Both the position numbers and the translations under genes were made by a program. Of a stretch of DNA of 64,000 nt, positions 1-7,465 are shown in pieces. Within the stretch, counting starts at the first letter, position 1; each line of letters starts with the position of its first letter. Under the pieces are notes generated by a model that was given only the letters and a program-made list of their open reading frames with translations, had not been told where the DNA came from and searched no databases. The DNA lies in assembly GCF_000379105.1 (NCBI RefSeq), contig NZ_KB900609.1, positions 2,080,826 through 2,144,825 of the forward strand. The letters run 5' to 3'. The stretch is from Methylobacterium sp. WSM2598 (GTDB lineage Bacteria; Pseudomonadota; Alphaproteobacteria; Rhizobiales; Beijerinckiaceae).

Positions 1-264
1 ACCATCATTCTGAGGGACGACCACCCAACCTCAAGCGCTCCGGTGTTCGGCGCGCCCGTTACATCATCTAGCTGGCGGACGTCCTGAGGAGCCAGAAGCA
101 ACTGAGAGAAGGGCGAATTCTGATTTTCGCGCTTTCGCGAACCGCTCAGGAGCTCGTAGGCGCCCCCCTGCTCCTGGACGCTGGTTACCACCGAGCAAGG
201 GCACCACGGCTACCAGCGACGCTGAATGCGCCTCTCAGGGCATCTTGGTCGCCGGGAAGAACGA

Positions 265-807
265 ATGAGCAGAAGGAAGCGTCACAGTCTCGCGTCGGAC
301 GCTGGATGGTTTGCGGCAGGGTTCGCGCTTGAAGCGCTGGTTCAGACAGGTCTGATCTGGCCTCTACTACGGCTGATCCTGGCGATCCTGATGTGGGTCC
401 TGTCGTCCGTGTTGATGCTCGTCCTCCTGTTGCTTGTCTTCGGAGGCGTGAAGGTGCTCGGGGCGGCGATCGATGGAGACTCCGAAGCTATCTGGTGTGT
501 GGCGATCATCGGCGGCCTACTCCTGCTGTCCCTCGTGGGGCTGCGGCGCCTGATCCGAAAGCTGCTGCAGCCTGCAAAGCCCAAGCCGCGTGTCCCGCTC
601 GATTATCACGGCCCAATGAGGACGGAGTTGGACGACTTCCTGGGGCCGATGAAGGCGGAGAAGGGCTGGAAGCCGGAGCCGCCTCTCGAGCCTGAGCCCG
701 AGCCTGAGCTCAACCACACGGAGCTGAAGAACTGGCGCGGCCCAATGAAGACGGCGATGGACGACTTCCTGGGGCCGATGAAGGCGGAGAGGGGCTGGAA
801 AGGATGA
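265..807 (+). CDS. Small membrane protein with duplicated C-terminal repeat
   Basis: I do not recognise this 180-residue protein. The start at 265 is preferred to the in-frame ATG at 226 because GGGAAG lies a few bases upstream. Residues about 30-62 and 76-94 are strongly hydrophobic, giving probably two membrane helices, followed by a basic stretch (RRLIRKLL). The tail (about 110-180) is soluble and carries two near-identical copies of GPM-(R/K)-T-x2-(L/M)-DDFLGPMKAE-x-GWK, separated by a Pro/Glu-rich linker. The stop overlaps the next start by four bases (ATGA), so the two genes are translationally coupled. The duplicated tail could be a peptide-binding or multimerisation segment, but that is a guess. 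Confidence 0.7.
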   Translation: MSRRKRHSLASDAGWFAAGFALEALVQTGLIWPLLRLILAILMWVLSSVLMLVLLLLVFGGVKVLGAAIDGDSEAIWCVAIIGGLLLLSLVGLRRLIRKLLQPAKPKPRVPLDYHGPMRTELDDFLGPMKAEKGWKPEPPLEPEPEPELNHTELKNWRGPMKTAMDDFLGPMKAERGWKG

Positions 808-1343
808 TCACCGTCACGATCAACGGGAGCACCTGGCATACGCCGGACGAGAGGAAGGCGATCTCGTGGGGCTTCGAGACCGCGATCCGTCTGTGGAAGA
901 GCCGCAAGACCGTCACGATCGACGCCGACGTGCCCGACGAGCAGACGCGGGCCCGCGTCATCGACGCGATCATCGGCGAAATCCGTGCGGAGACACTCCA
1001 GTCGGTTTCCTACAAGGTCTCGGTTGTGGAGAGGTCCCCGGAAGCGGTGCGCGACAAGAACAACGTCATCCCGTTCACCAAGCCCCGCAAGGGCCAGTTT
1101 GAGCTGTCGGACGGCGGGCTGATCGAGGTCATCACCGGCTTCGAGCATCCGGACTCCGCCGAGAACCAGCGCATCATGCGTGAGGACGAGGAGGATCAGC
1201 TCCACGACCGCAAGTAGGTCCTGCGACACCGCCTCAGCGACCTCCTCTACCACAAGGCGGTCGTGGAGAAGGTGCAGGGTTGGGACGGCGTGCGGGCCCT
1301 CGCGGACGAGATCCTCGACCTCATGGCCAAGAGGGGGTTTTAG
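804..1343 (+). pseudogene. Unknown soluble protein interrupted by an in-frame TAG
   Basis: The first open segment (804-1214) encodes 137 acidic, soluble residues beginning MITVTINGSTWHT. A TAG at 1215-1217 ends it. The same frame continues for another 41 codons with clear G/C third-position coding bias (reading VLRHRLSDLLYHKAVVEKV and onward) and ends at a second TAG at 1341-1343 after the residues LMAKRGF. The simplest reading is one gene of about 179 codons broken by a nonsense change. A 137-residue protein with conserved 3' sequence is the alternative. No family is recognised. It overlaps the membrane-protein gene upstream by four bases, so the two are one operon. Confidence 0.55.
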
Positions 1344-1673
1344 GGCGGCGGGCCGCAGTTCTGGATAGTGTCGGAGGCCTTCCGCAACGATCAAGGCCGG
1401 CGAGCTGGACGAGCATGGCCTCCCGGAGATCGTTGGGTGGGTTCAGCGTTGGACAAGCACGACCTAAGCCAGGGCCCGGGTGCGCTTCGTGAAAGCCCGA
1501 CTCCGCGAAACCGGGAAGGCGCGGCTCACAGAAGCTCGTAGAGACGCGAGCGAGTCAGAGCAGGCCTCCCCCTAGGGACCCAAGTGCCAAGGCTGCCGTT
1601 GAAGCCCTGATGCGTCCCCGCGGGCATCAGGATCGCCAAGCACAGCGGCGCCAAGGACCGGGCCGCGACAGTC
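1344..1673 (+). other. Degenerate coding remnants, no intact gene
   Basis: No complete gene is visible. Short protein-like stretches appear in different frames (for example IKAGELDEHGLPEIVGWVQ ending at a TAA near 1465), which suggests decayed coding sequence. The last 60 bases contain a weak copy (about 1640-1690) of the dispersed element also seen near 2470, 35020, 36080 and 54000. Confidence 0.35.
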
Positions 1674-1826
1674 GTGAGCGCAGCCAGTGCTGACTTGGCT
1701 GTCGATCACGATCCAGTAGCGCCGCCAGATGCGGCGGGCCAGAACATCGTCCTGTCGGTGATTGGCTCGACCATCCGGCCGACCGCCATCGAGGTCCGCG
1801 ACATCGCGCCCATCAGCAAGGAGTGA
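1674..1826 (+). CDS. Hypothetical short protein upstream of the HTH gene
   Basis: This is a GTG-started frame of 50 codons whose second half has convincing G/C third positions and ends with the residues IRPTAIEVRDIAPISKE. The stop is three bases before the next ATG, so it would be co-transcribed with, and coupled to, the HTH gene. The start is uncertain. There is no strong ribosome site before the GTG at 1674, and the frame upstream belongs to the dispersed repeat, so this may be the 3' end of a truncated gene. No family is recognised. Confidence 0.35.
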   Translation: MSAASADLAVDHDPVAPPDAAGQNIVLSVIGSTIRPTAIEVRDIAPISKE

Positions 1827-1829
1827 CAC

Positions 1830-2180
1830 ATGGCAGGACAATTTGCCGGGACCGCCTTCGTCAAGGAGCTTCACAAGAGGTGGCTGAAGACGGGCAAGAC
1901 CCAACGCGAGATCGCCGCCGAGTTTGGCAAGGCTCAGAGCTGGTTCTCCAACTTCGTCAATGGGCATGCGGCACTTCCATTTGAGGTGTGGCCGAAGATG
2001 ATGAAGGAGCTCCAGGTTCCGGCGACCGAGATGCGGATCATGTTCGTGCGCGCGATGGACGCCTACGCACCCGACGAGCCCGGACCTGAAGAGGATGTGC
2101 GTCGCATCTGGTATGGCGCCAAGTCGTGCATCGACGAGATCGGCTGGGACAATATCATCCGCAACTGGCCTCGGCACTAA
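1830..2180 (+). CDS. Small helix-turn-helix protein
   Basis: This 116-residue protein has an XRE-like helix-turn-helix at about residues 13-50. The stretch KTQREIAAEFGKAQSWFSNF reads as the two helices, followed by a third helix with NGHAALPFEVWPKMMKEL. The C-terminal half is acidic and lacks a recognisable effector domain. The size and layout suit a phage- or island-borne repressor or an accessory DNA-binding protein. It follows the preceding short frame by three bases. The target is unknown; no clear operator was seen nearby. Confidence 0.65.
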   Translation: MAGQFAGTAFVKELHKRWLKTGKTQREIAAEFGKAQSWFSNFVNGHAALPFEVWPKMMKELQVPATEMRIMFVRAMDAYAPDEPGPEEDVRRIWYGAKSCIDEIGWDNIIRNWPRH

Positions 2181-2293
2181 ACTGCCATCGAGTTTGCGTC
2201 ACATTCCAGCCGACTCGCCGAGTTCGTGACGCTATACAGAACGAGTCGGCGATGATTTCCGCAGCACACAGCGCACTGCAGAGGAGGCTGAAC

Positions 2294-2452
2294 ATGACGG
2301 GCACGCTCAACACCAACGTCGTCGGCTCGGAGATCGCGGCCGACGACCTCGACACGCTGCTCGCGGGCATCGAGATCGAGGAGACTCAGGAGGAGCTGCC
2401 CCGAGAGTGGTGCGGCGGACCAAGGGCTCCGAGGCCGCCGGCTCGGCTCTGA
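2294..2452 (+). CDS. Hypothetical 52-residue acidic protein (DDLDTLL family)
   Basis: A strong ribosome site (GAGGAGG, six bases before the ATG) supports this short gene. The protein is acidic, and its core reads ADDLDTLLAGIEIEETQEEL. A degraded relative (GDDLDTLLAEIEI) occurs at 15.6 kb, also just upstream of a GIY-YIG gene tail. That repeated neighbourhood suggests it belongs to the nuclease cassette, perhaps as a small partner or antidote, which is inference only. Confidence 0.5.
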   Translation: MTGTLNTNVVGSEIAADDLDTLLAGIEIEETQEELPREWCGGPRAPRPPARL

Positions 2453-2462
2453 GGGACTCTGA

Positions 2463-2605
2463 AGGGCATCGTGCGGCCCAAGGACTCCATTGCCAAGGAC
2501 TGAGCCGGGATCGTAGCGGGCACAGAAGGCATCCCCCACGCGCAGGGTCGGATTTTCTAGGACTTCGTGTTCCGCGGCGGAGTTGTTTGGAGCGGATCCG
2601 AAAGG
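2463..2605. repeat. Copy of a dispersed island repeat
   Basis: About 140 bases match segments starting near 36079 and 54003. Shared landmarks in order are GTGCGCCAAGGAC-like sequence, GCCAAGGACTG, GCAGAAGGC or ACAGAAGGC, CCCCACGCGCAG, TTTTCTAGGACTTCGTG and TTCCGCGGCGG. The three copies read as the same degraded short coding segment in one frame, but none is intact. The rest of the gap up to 2792 shows no gene. Confidence 0.6.
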
Positions 2606-2792
2606 ACGTCGGCCCACCACGTCCGTCGGTTCTGGGCTGCCCCGCGCGGGCCGTAATCGCGATGCTCGAACACACCCATGAGCACGTTCGTGTAGGTGGC
2701 GAGGATCTCTCTGCCCCGGCCCTCGACGAAGTTGCGGGATGCACCTCACGATATAGCCGAGGTAAGCTCTCTGGATCGAGGGTGAGCGATTA

Positions 2793-3629
2793 ATGCCTTA
2801 GGGGCCTTTTCACGAGCAGCGCGTCTACAATCGGCGACGCGACATCCACGCCTTCTACGGCGGCCAGCAGCAGGGCGGCATCTGCACCCCGAGCCAGCAC
2901 CCGGTCATCATCGTCTTCACGGGCTCGAGCGGTGAGCAGCACGGTTACGCCGACGGCTGGTCGCCGGATGGCGTGTTCCGCTACTTCGGCGAGGGCCAGG
3001 TCGGCGATATGGTGTTCGAGCGTGGTAACCGCGCCATTCGGGATCACCTGATCGACGGCAAGGACTTGCTGGTGTTCCAGACGCGCGGCCGAGAGGGGGT
3101 GCGCTTCCTCGGCCAGTTCGAGTGCGCCGGCTACAGCATCGAGGCTGCCCCGGACCGCGAAGGCAACCAGCGTTCCGCGATCATCTTCGAGCTCGTTCCC
3201 ACTGGCATCGCCGAGAAGCGAATTGAGGAGGGGCAGCCGCTCGACAAGTCAGAACTCCAGGTTGATCTGGTCGGGCTGCGCAAGCGCGCCTTGGAGGCGG
3301 CTCGAACAACCCCGCAGGTCACTGGCACTGAGGCTCGCCGGAGCCTGTATCGGCGTTCAGAGGTCGTCCGACGATACGTCCTCGCCCGAGCCGCCGGAGT
3401 CTGCGAGAGCTGTAATGAGCCTGCCCCATTCGTCACCATGCAGGGCGAGCCCTACCTCGAACCGCATCACACCCGTCGCCTCAGTGACGGAGGTCCAGAT
3501 GACCCCCGGTGCGTGGCAGCGGTCTGCCCGAACTGCCATCGCGAGATCCACCACGGGCTTCACGGGTCGACGAAGAACGAAGCTTTCATCGCGACGATTG
3601 GCCGGAAGGAGACCGCCTCTGGTGCATGA
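2793..3629 (+). pseudogene. SRA-HNH (ScoMcrA-like) nuclease with TAG at codon 3
   Basis: Read from the ATG at 2793, the frame is Met-Pro-TAG and then open for 275 codons. The N-terminal part (FHEQRVYNRRRDIHAFYGGQ, then FTGSSGEQHGYADGW and GEGQVGDM) has the pattern of the SRA-like domain of ScoMcrA-type nucleases, which recognise modified DNA. The C-terminal part is an HNH zinc-finger nuclease: CESC at read-through residues 204-207, EPHHTRRLSDGG at 223-234, and CPNCHREIHHG at 245-255. By family this is a modification-dependent (type IV) restriction enzyme. The only later in-frame start, GTG at 2973, would delete most of the SRA core, so the gene looks disabled by one base. Amber suppression is an alternative. 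The stop overlaps the next gene by eight bases. Confidence 0.75.
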
Positions 3630-4104
3630 CGTCTCCGAGCTGGCAGACGGCACCCTGCACTGGTTCGCGGACTGGCCAGTGCGGCACGTGCCGACCTCTG
3701 GCTCGATCGTCTACACGATCTGGGACCGAGCCGGCGCCTTCATCTACGTCGGCATGGCGGGCCGGAGCACATCGACCTCAGCCAAGAGCAAGGGGCCGTT
3801 CGGCCGCCTTGAGAGCCATGCGAACGGCCGGCGCAGCGGCGACCAGTTCAACGTCTACATCTGCGACCGCTTCGTGCTGCCCCGCGTGCACAACCGCATC
3901 ACCGAGATCGCCGAGGGCCGTCTGTCGCTCGACCTGCTCACGCGGGAGTTCATTCGCGCCGAGCTGGGTTTCCGGTTCATCGCCGTGACGGACCCGGCCG
4001 AGGCCTTCCTGATCGAGCGATGCTTACAACGAGGGGAATGGGAGGCTGGCCGACCGATCCTGAACCCGATCGGCTCAAGCAGCTTGCTTTTGCCACCAGC
4101 GTAG
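3622..4104 (+). CDS. GIY-YIG-like nuclease
   Basis: This 160-residue protein starts at the GTG at 3622, inside the end of the SRA-HNH gene, which indicates translational coupling. The stretch IVYTIWDRAGAFIYVGMAG supplies the two tyrosine/glycine elements of the GIY-YIG fold (about residues 26-44). GRLESHANGRR gives a plausible catalytic arginine and AEAFLIERCLQR a late glutamate. GIY-YIG domains nick or cut DNA in repair, homing and restriction. Its position suggests a two-nuclease defence unit with the SRA-HNH protein. A decayed copy of its 3' end lies at 15.8 kb. A gene upstream in this frame is not needed: the earlier codons lie inside the HNH gene. Confidence 0.65.
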   Translation: MHDVSELADGTLHWFADWPVRHVPTSGSIVYTIWDRAGAFIYVGMAGRSTSTSAKSKGPFGRLESHANGRRSGDQFNVYICDRFVLPRVHNRITEIAEGRLSLDLLTREFIRAELGFRFIAVTDPAEAFLIERCLQRGEWEAGRPILNPIGSSSLLLPPA

Positions 4105-4289
4105 AACGAGATGTCGCCCGGGCACGATAGGGGCGCACTTGTGCATACACCCCCTCAACACCACGCCTCAGCCAGTCCTGGCAACGACAGATGACGAATT
4201 AAGCAGAACTAAATGGACGGCTGTGCGATTTTCATGCAGCATTCTCACCAACGTCAGATCCGTGAACTGATGAAGGGATGACCACACCA

Positions 4290-5456
4290 ATGAAGACGCG
4301 CCGCATGTTCTTGAGAGGTGCCGCCTGCGCGGCTGCGGGGAGTTTCGCTGCGCCGGGCGTGCTCCGCTCGGCCTGCGCGCAGGGAACGGGCTCGACGGTG
4401 CGCATCGGCATGGTCCTCCCAGTTACGGGACCTGCGGCAGATCAAGGCCGCTACGCCCTGAATGGCGCCAAGATCGCTCTGGAGCAGGTCAACAAGGCCG
4501 GCGGCGTGCTCGGCAAGCCGCTCGAGATCGCCACCGAGGACGACCAGACCACCAATCCCGGCGCGGTGCTCGCCTTCTCCAAGCTCGCCTCGCAGCCCGA
4601 TCTCGTCGGGTTCATCGGGTCGATCCGCTCGACCCAGAACCACGCCATGGCGCCCGACATCCTGAAGACCGGAAAGCCGGTCTGCTTCGGCGGCACCGAC
4701 CCGGTGCTGACCCAGATGGGCAATCCCTGGATGTTCCGCTTCCGGCCGAACGACAGCTTCTCGGCCCGGGTGATCGCGGATTTCGGCGTTACCACGCTGC
4801 AGAAGAAGAAGTGGGCGGTGGTGCATTCGACCGACGCTTTCGGCACGAGCGGCGCAAAGGCGCTCACCGAGGCCCTGGGTAGGTTGGGCGCGAGCGTGGC
4901 GCTCGACCAGGGCTACGCCAACCAGAGCCAGGACTTCACGCCGGTGGTGCTGGCGATCCGCCAGTCAGGCGCCGAGGTGATCGGCTCCTATTTTCCCTTC
5001 GAGAACGACCTCGGCATCTTCGCCCGGCAGCTGCGCCAGCTCGGCGTCACGGTGCCGTGGGTCGGTTCCGCTTCGATCGTGACCCTGACGGCACTTAAAC
5101 TAGGTGGACCTGCGCTGTTCGGCACCTACGGCGTCGCGGATTTCGTAGAAGATTCGAGTGAGGCAGCTCGCGCCTACGGCAAAACTTATCGAGAAAAGAC
5201 AAACCTTCAACCGGATGGGCAATCATCTTGGACTTACGACGCGGTCACCGTGCTGGCAATGGCCATCAACAAGGCCGGCAAGACCGACTCGCAGGCGATC
5301 CGTGAGGCGCTGCTCGCCGTGCGCGGCCACCAGGGCGCAGAGGGCACCTACAACTTCGACAAGAACGGCGATGGCCTGCACGGATACAACATTGTGAAGA
5401 ACGAGAACGGCACGATCGCTTTCGACAAGCACATCGATTTATACCAACCCACATGA
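4290..5456 (+). CDS. Branched-chain amino acid-type ABC substrate-binding protein
   Basis: This is a periplasmic binding protein of the LivJ/LivK type (388 residues). Residues 1-31 form a Tat signal (MKTRRMFLRGAACAAAGS, ending ACAQ). The mature part begins VRIGMVLPVTGPAADQGRYA, the typical first strand and ligand loop, and continues with DDQTTNPG and FIGSIRSTQNHAMAPD. An ATG at 4278 also exists, but GAAGGG directly abuts it, whereas the ATG at 4290 has proper spacing. No permease or ATPase gene is adjacent, so it is an orphan binding protein that either serves a transporter encoded elsewhere or feeds a sensor. The ligand is unknown; small amides, amino acids and aromatic acids are typical of the family. 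Confidence 0.88.
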   Translation: MKTRRMFLRGAACAAAGSFAAPGVLRSACAQGTGSTVRIGMVLPVTGPAADQGRYALNGAKIALEQVNKAGGVLGKPLEIATEDDQTTNPGAVLAFSKLASQPDLVGFIGSIRSTQNHAMAPDILKTGKPVCFGGTDPVLTQMGNPWMFRFRPNDSFSARVIADFGVTTLQKKKWAVVHSTDAFGTSGAKALTEALGRLGASVALDQGYANQSQDFTPVVLAIRQSGAEVIGSYFPFENDLGIFARQLRQLGVTVPWVGSASIVTLTALKLGGPALFGTYGVADFVEDSSEAARAYGKTYREKTNLQPDGQSSWTYDAVTVLAMAINKAGKTDSQAIREALLAVRGHQGAEGTYNFDKNGDGLHGYNIVKNENGTIAFDKHIDLYQPT

Positions 5457-5474
5457 TGGAGCCGTCGCTGGTGC

Positions 5475-5887
5475 GTGCTCTCTGGTGTGTTGCAGCAGAT
5501 GGTTGCTGTCGCCGAACTCGAGGCCGGCTTGATCGGTGACCGCACGCGCAAGGCGCTGCTGGCCGCGAAGGCGCGCGGGAAGAAGCTCGGCACCCCGGCC
5601 AACCTGAAGACCAGAACGTCGGGCGAGAGCGCGGGCGAGCCGCGCGCACGCGCCTTGCCGATGCCTGGGCGGCCGACCTCAGCGAGACGCTCGCTGAGGT
5701 GCAGGCCACCGGGGCCGCGTCACTGCGGGAGATCGCGACGGGTCTTACGGCGCACGGTATTCTCACGGCGCGGGGTGGGACGACGTGGTCGGCCGCGCAG
5801 GTCCAACGCCTGATGGCGCGCATGAGGGGCAGCGGGACGCCGGATCAGGCCGGCGAGGCAAGCGGCTTGTCCTTCTCGACGATGTAG
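5475..5887 (+). pseudogene. Serine recombinase 3' remnant, frameshifted
   Basis: Only the 3' part of a Pin/Hin-type resolvase gene remains. The first segment includes VAVAELEAGLIGDRTRKALL and AAKARGKKLGTP, which is the long E-helix region of serine recombinases. A frameshift near 5650 leads to the DNA-binding tail SLREIATGLTAHGILTARGG followed by TTWSAAQVQRLMARM. The catalytic serine domain is absent. The end overlaps the 3' end of the cupin gene on the other strand. Comparable tails lie at 13.2, 22.4 and 26.0 kb. Confidence 0.75.
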
Positions 5888-6267
5888 GTGATGCCGAGCC
5901 GCACCGACTTCGGGCCGACCTTGGACCCGGCATGCGGCGTGTTCGGGGGCACCTGGAACCCCTCGCCGACCTTGTAGGTCTTGGTCTCCTGGCCCTGGAT
6001 CGGCACCTCGATCTCGCCGTCCAGCACGTAGCTCGACTCGATGCCCGGATGCGTGTGGCGGGCCACCGTCGTGCCGGCGTCGATCTCGACCTCCATGAGG
6101 AGCGTGACGTAGCCCGGCATCGGCCCTTCGGTCTGTTTCAGGAGCTTGCGCTTCAGCCCCGGCGTCGCGGCGGGCGAGTTCTGGGCCGAGACGTCAGTGG
6201 CGAGGAACCCCGTCGCGGTGCAGATCGCGCACGAGACGAAGCCCGCGAAGTTGCGGCGTGTCAGCAT
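5845..6267 (-). CDS. Exported cupin-domain protein
   Basis: This 140-residue protein begins MLTRRNFAGFVSCAIC, a Tat-type signal ending near VSAQ. The remainder is a single cupin barrel. GTTVARHTHPGIESSYVLDGE carries the first metal motif (H-x-H and E), and PPNTPHAG carries the second histidine. The fold binds one metal ion and is used by small dioxygenases, isomerases and sensors; the substrate cannot be read from sequence. It is transcribed alone, with about 330 bases of non-coding DNA upstream. Confidence 0.8.
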   Translation of the reverse strand: MLTRRNFAGFVSCAICTATGFLATDVSAQNSPAATPGLKRKLLKQTEGPMPGYVTLLMEVEIDAGTTVARHTHPGIESSYVLDGEIEVPIQGQETKTYKVGEGFQVPPNTPHAGSKVGPKSVRLGITYIVEKDKPLASPA

Positions 6268-6598
6268 GGCATCCTCCCTGCTCGGCCGGTCAGTGTCGAC
6301 GGCGTGGCGGAAAGAGGATCAGGCCGCCGTGGCGAAACGTCAAGGTGTGCTCTACCCCATCCGGCCAGCCTAGACTGTCGCGGGACTGTTCGCCCGGAAG
6401 ATGACGGCCAGGATTGGATTGCGGTGCCGTGCGGATCAGCGCGACGTCTGCCCCCGCTGCGCGGGGCGTGTCGCAAACGTTCAACGCCCGAAAAATTGTC
6501 TTCGAACAGGGCGTCACAATGCCTGCTCACCGTTTTGAATTGTGAAGGAGAAGCTCAGCCTGGTTCCGGACCGGGATCCAGGACGGGAACTTAGCAGT
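6268..6598. other. Intergenic, no gene seen
   Basis: This stretch lies between the cupin gene and the end of the gntR-type gene, both on the minus strand. The promoter of the cupin gene must lie here. No convincing coding frame, hairpin or repeat was found. Confidence 0.4.
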
Positions 6599-7342
6599 TC
6601 AAGCTCCTCCGTTCTCGCTCATGCGCCGCATGCGCTGTGAGACCGTGAACCGCCCCGCCGGGTGGATAGTCGACGAGATCTCGAACACCTTGCCCTTATC
6701 ATCCACGTAGCGCCGGAGGATGCGCAGCGCTGGCATGCCGGCCTGGGCCTGCAAAGCCTCGGCGCGGGCGGGCGGCAGCGGGATCGCATCAACGTCCTGT
6801 CGGATCTCGGCGCTGCGCCGGCCATAGCGCTGCTCGATCAACGTGCTGATCAGCAAGTCGGGTGAGGCCCGCACAACCTCGCCAAGTTCGGCATAGGCCG
6901 GCTCCACGTAGACGTCGGTCCAGCCGATCGGGGCCCCACCCGGCCGGCCGTCCACGCGCAGGCTGGAGATCCGGAACCAGCGCGTTCCCTCCTCGCAGCC
7001 GAGATCTGCCGCGAGGCCCGCATCCGCCACGACCTCGGCCGTCTCCTGCACGGAACGCATGTGGGCGACGCCGAACTGGATCAGGTCCTCCAACGAGGCG
7101 AGCGACTGCCGGTAGCCACTCGTCGGCACCGCCGCCTCGACCCGCGTCCCCGCCTTCTTGTTGCGCGAGATCAGCCCTTGGTCCTGCAACTGGCGGATCG
7201 CGGTTCTGACCGTGTGCCGGCTCGCCCCGTAGTGCTCGCAGAGTTCCAGTTCGGTCGGCAACAGCGACCCGACTGGGAACCGGCCTGAGGCAATCCCGCC
7301 CGTCAGATCGCGCGCCACCTGCGCCCACAGCGTCTCGCTCAT
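6599..7342 (-). CDS. GntR-family regulator, HutC/UTRA type
   Basis: This 247-residue repressor starts at MSETLW (7342); the longer frame to 7405 would run through the operator. Residues about 5-70 form the winged helix: GRFPVGSLLPTELELCEHYG and ASRHTVRTAIRQLQDQGLIS, then KKAGTRV. Residues about 85-245 are a UTRA ligand-binding domain (SSLRVDGRPGGAPIGWTDVY and YVDDKGKVFEISSTIHPAGR). It is divergent from the lyase-dctA unit and shares a 123-base gap with it, in which twin operators lie. It therefore probably represses that unit and itself until a pathway acid binds. Confidence 0.88.
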   Translation of the reverse strand: MSETLWAQVARDLTGGIASGRFPVGSLLPTELELCEHYGASRHTVRTAIRQLQDQGLISRNKKAGTRVEAAVPTSGYRQSLASLEDLIQFGVAHMRSVQETAEVVADAGLAADLGCEEGTRWFRISSLRVDGRPGGAPIGWTDVYVEPAYAELGEVVRASPDLLISTLIEQRYGRRSAEIRQDVDAIPLPPARAEALQAQAGMPALRILRRYVDDKGKVFEISSTIHPAGRFTVSQRMRRMSENGGA

Positions 7343-7390
7343 CAGTCCTTCTCGCACGCTCGCGCGCTCCCGCCCGCTACCCCTCTTGAC

Positions 7391-7435
7391 ATTATGTCCG
7401 AACATAATCTACCACGCTTAATGTCCGAACATAAT
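7391..7435. promoter_or_regulatory. Twin GntR operators
   Basis: Two copies of ATGTCCGAACAT lie at 7394-7405 and 7421-7432, exactly 27 bases apart. The first sits in ATTATGTCCGAACATAAT (7391-7408) and the second in TTAATGTCCGAACATAAT (7418-7435). Each is an inverted repeat of the GntR/HutC kind. A TTGACA (7386-7391) abuts the first copy. A regulator bound here would cover the start region of both divergent units. Confidence 0.8.
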
Positions 7436-7465
7436 AGCGCCCGCCACACTGCGCTCGGAGGAAAC

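Noticed and set aside
1215..2801. Pyrrolysine-type or genome-wide TAG recoding
   Set aside because: TAG ends several intact genes in the window, no special downstream element is seen, and related relics also carry TGA and TAA.
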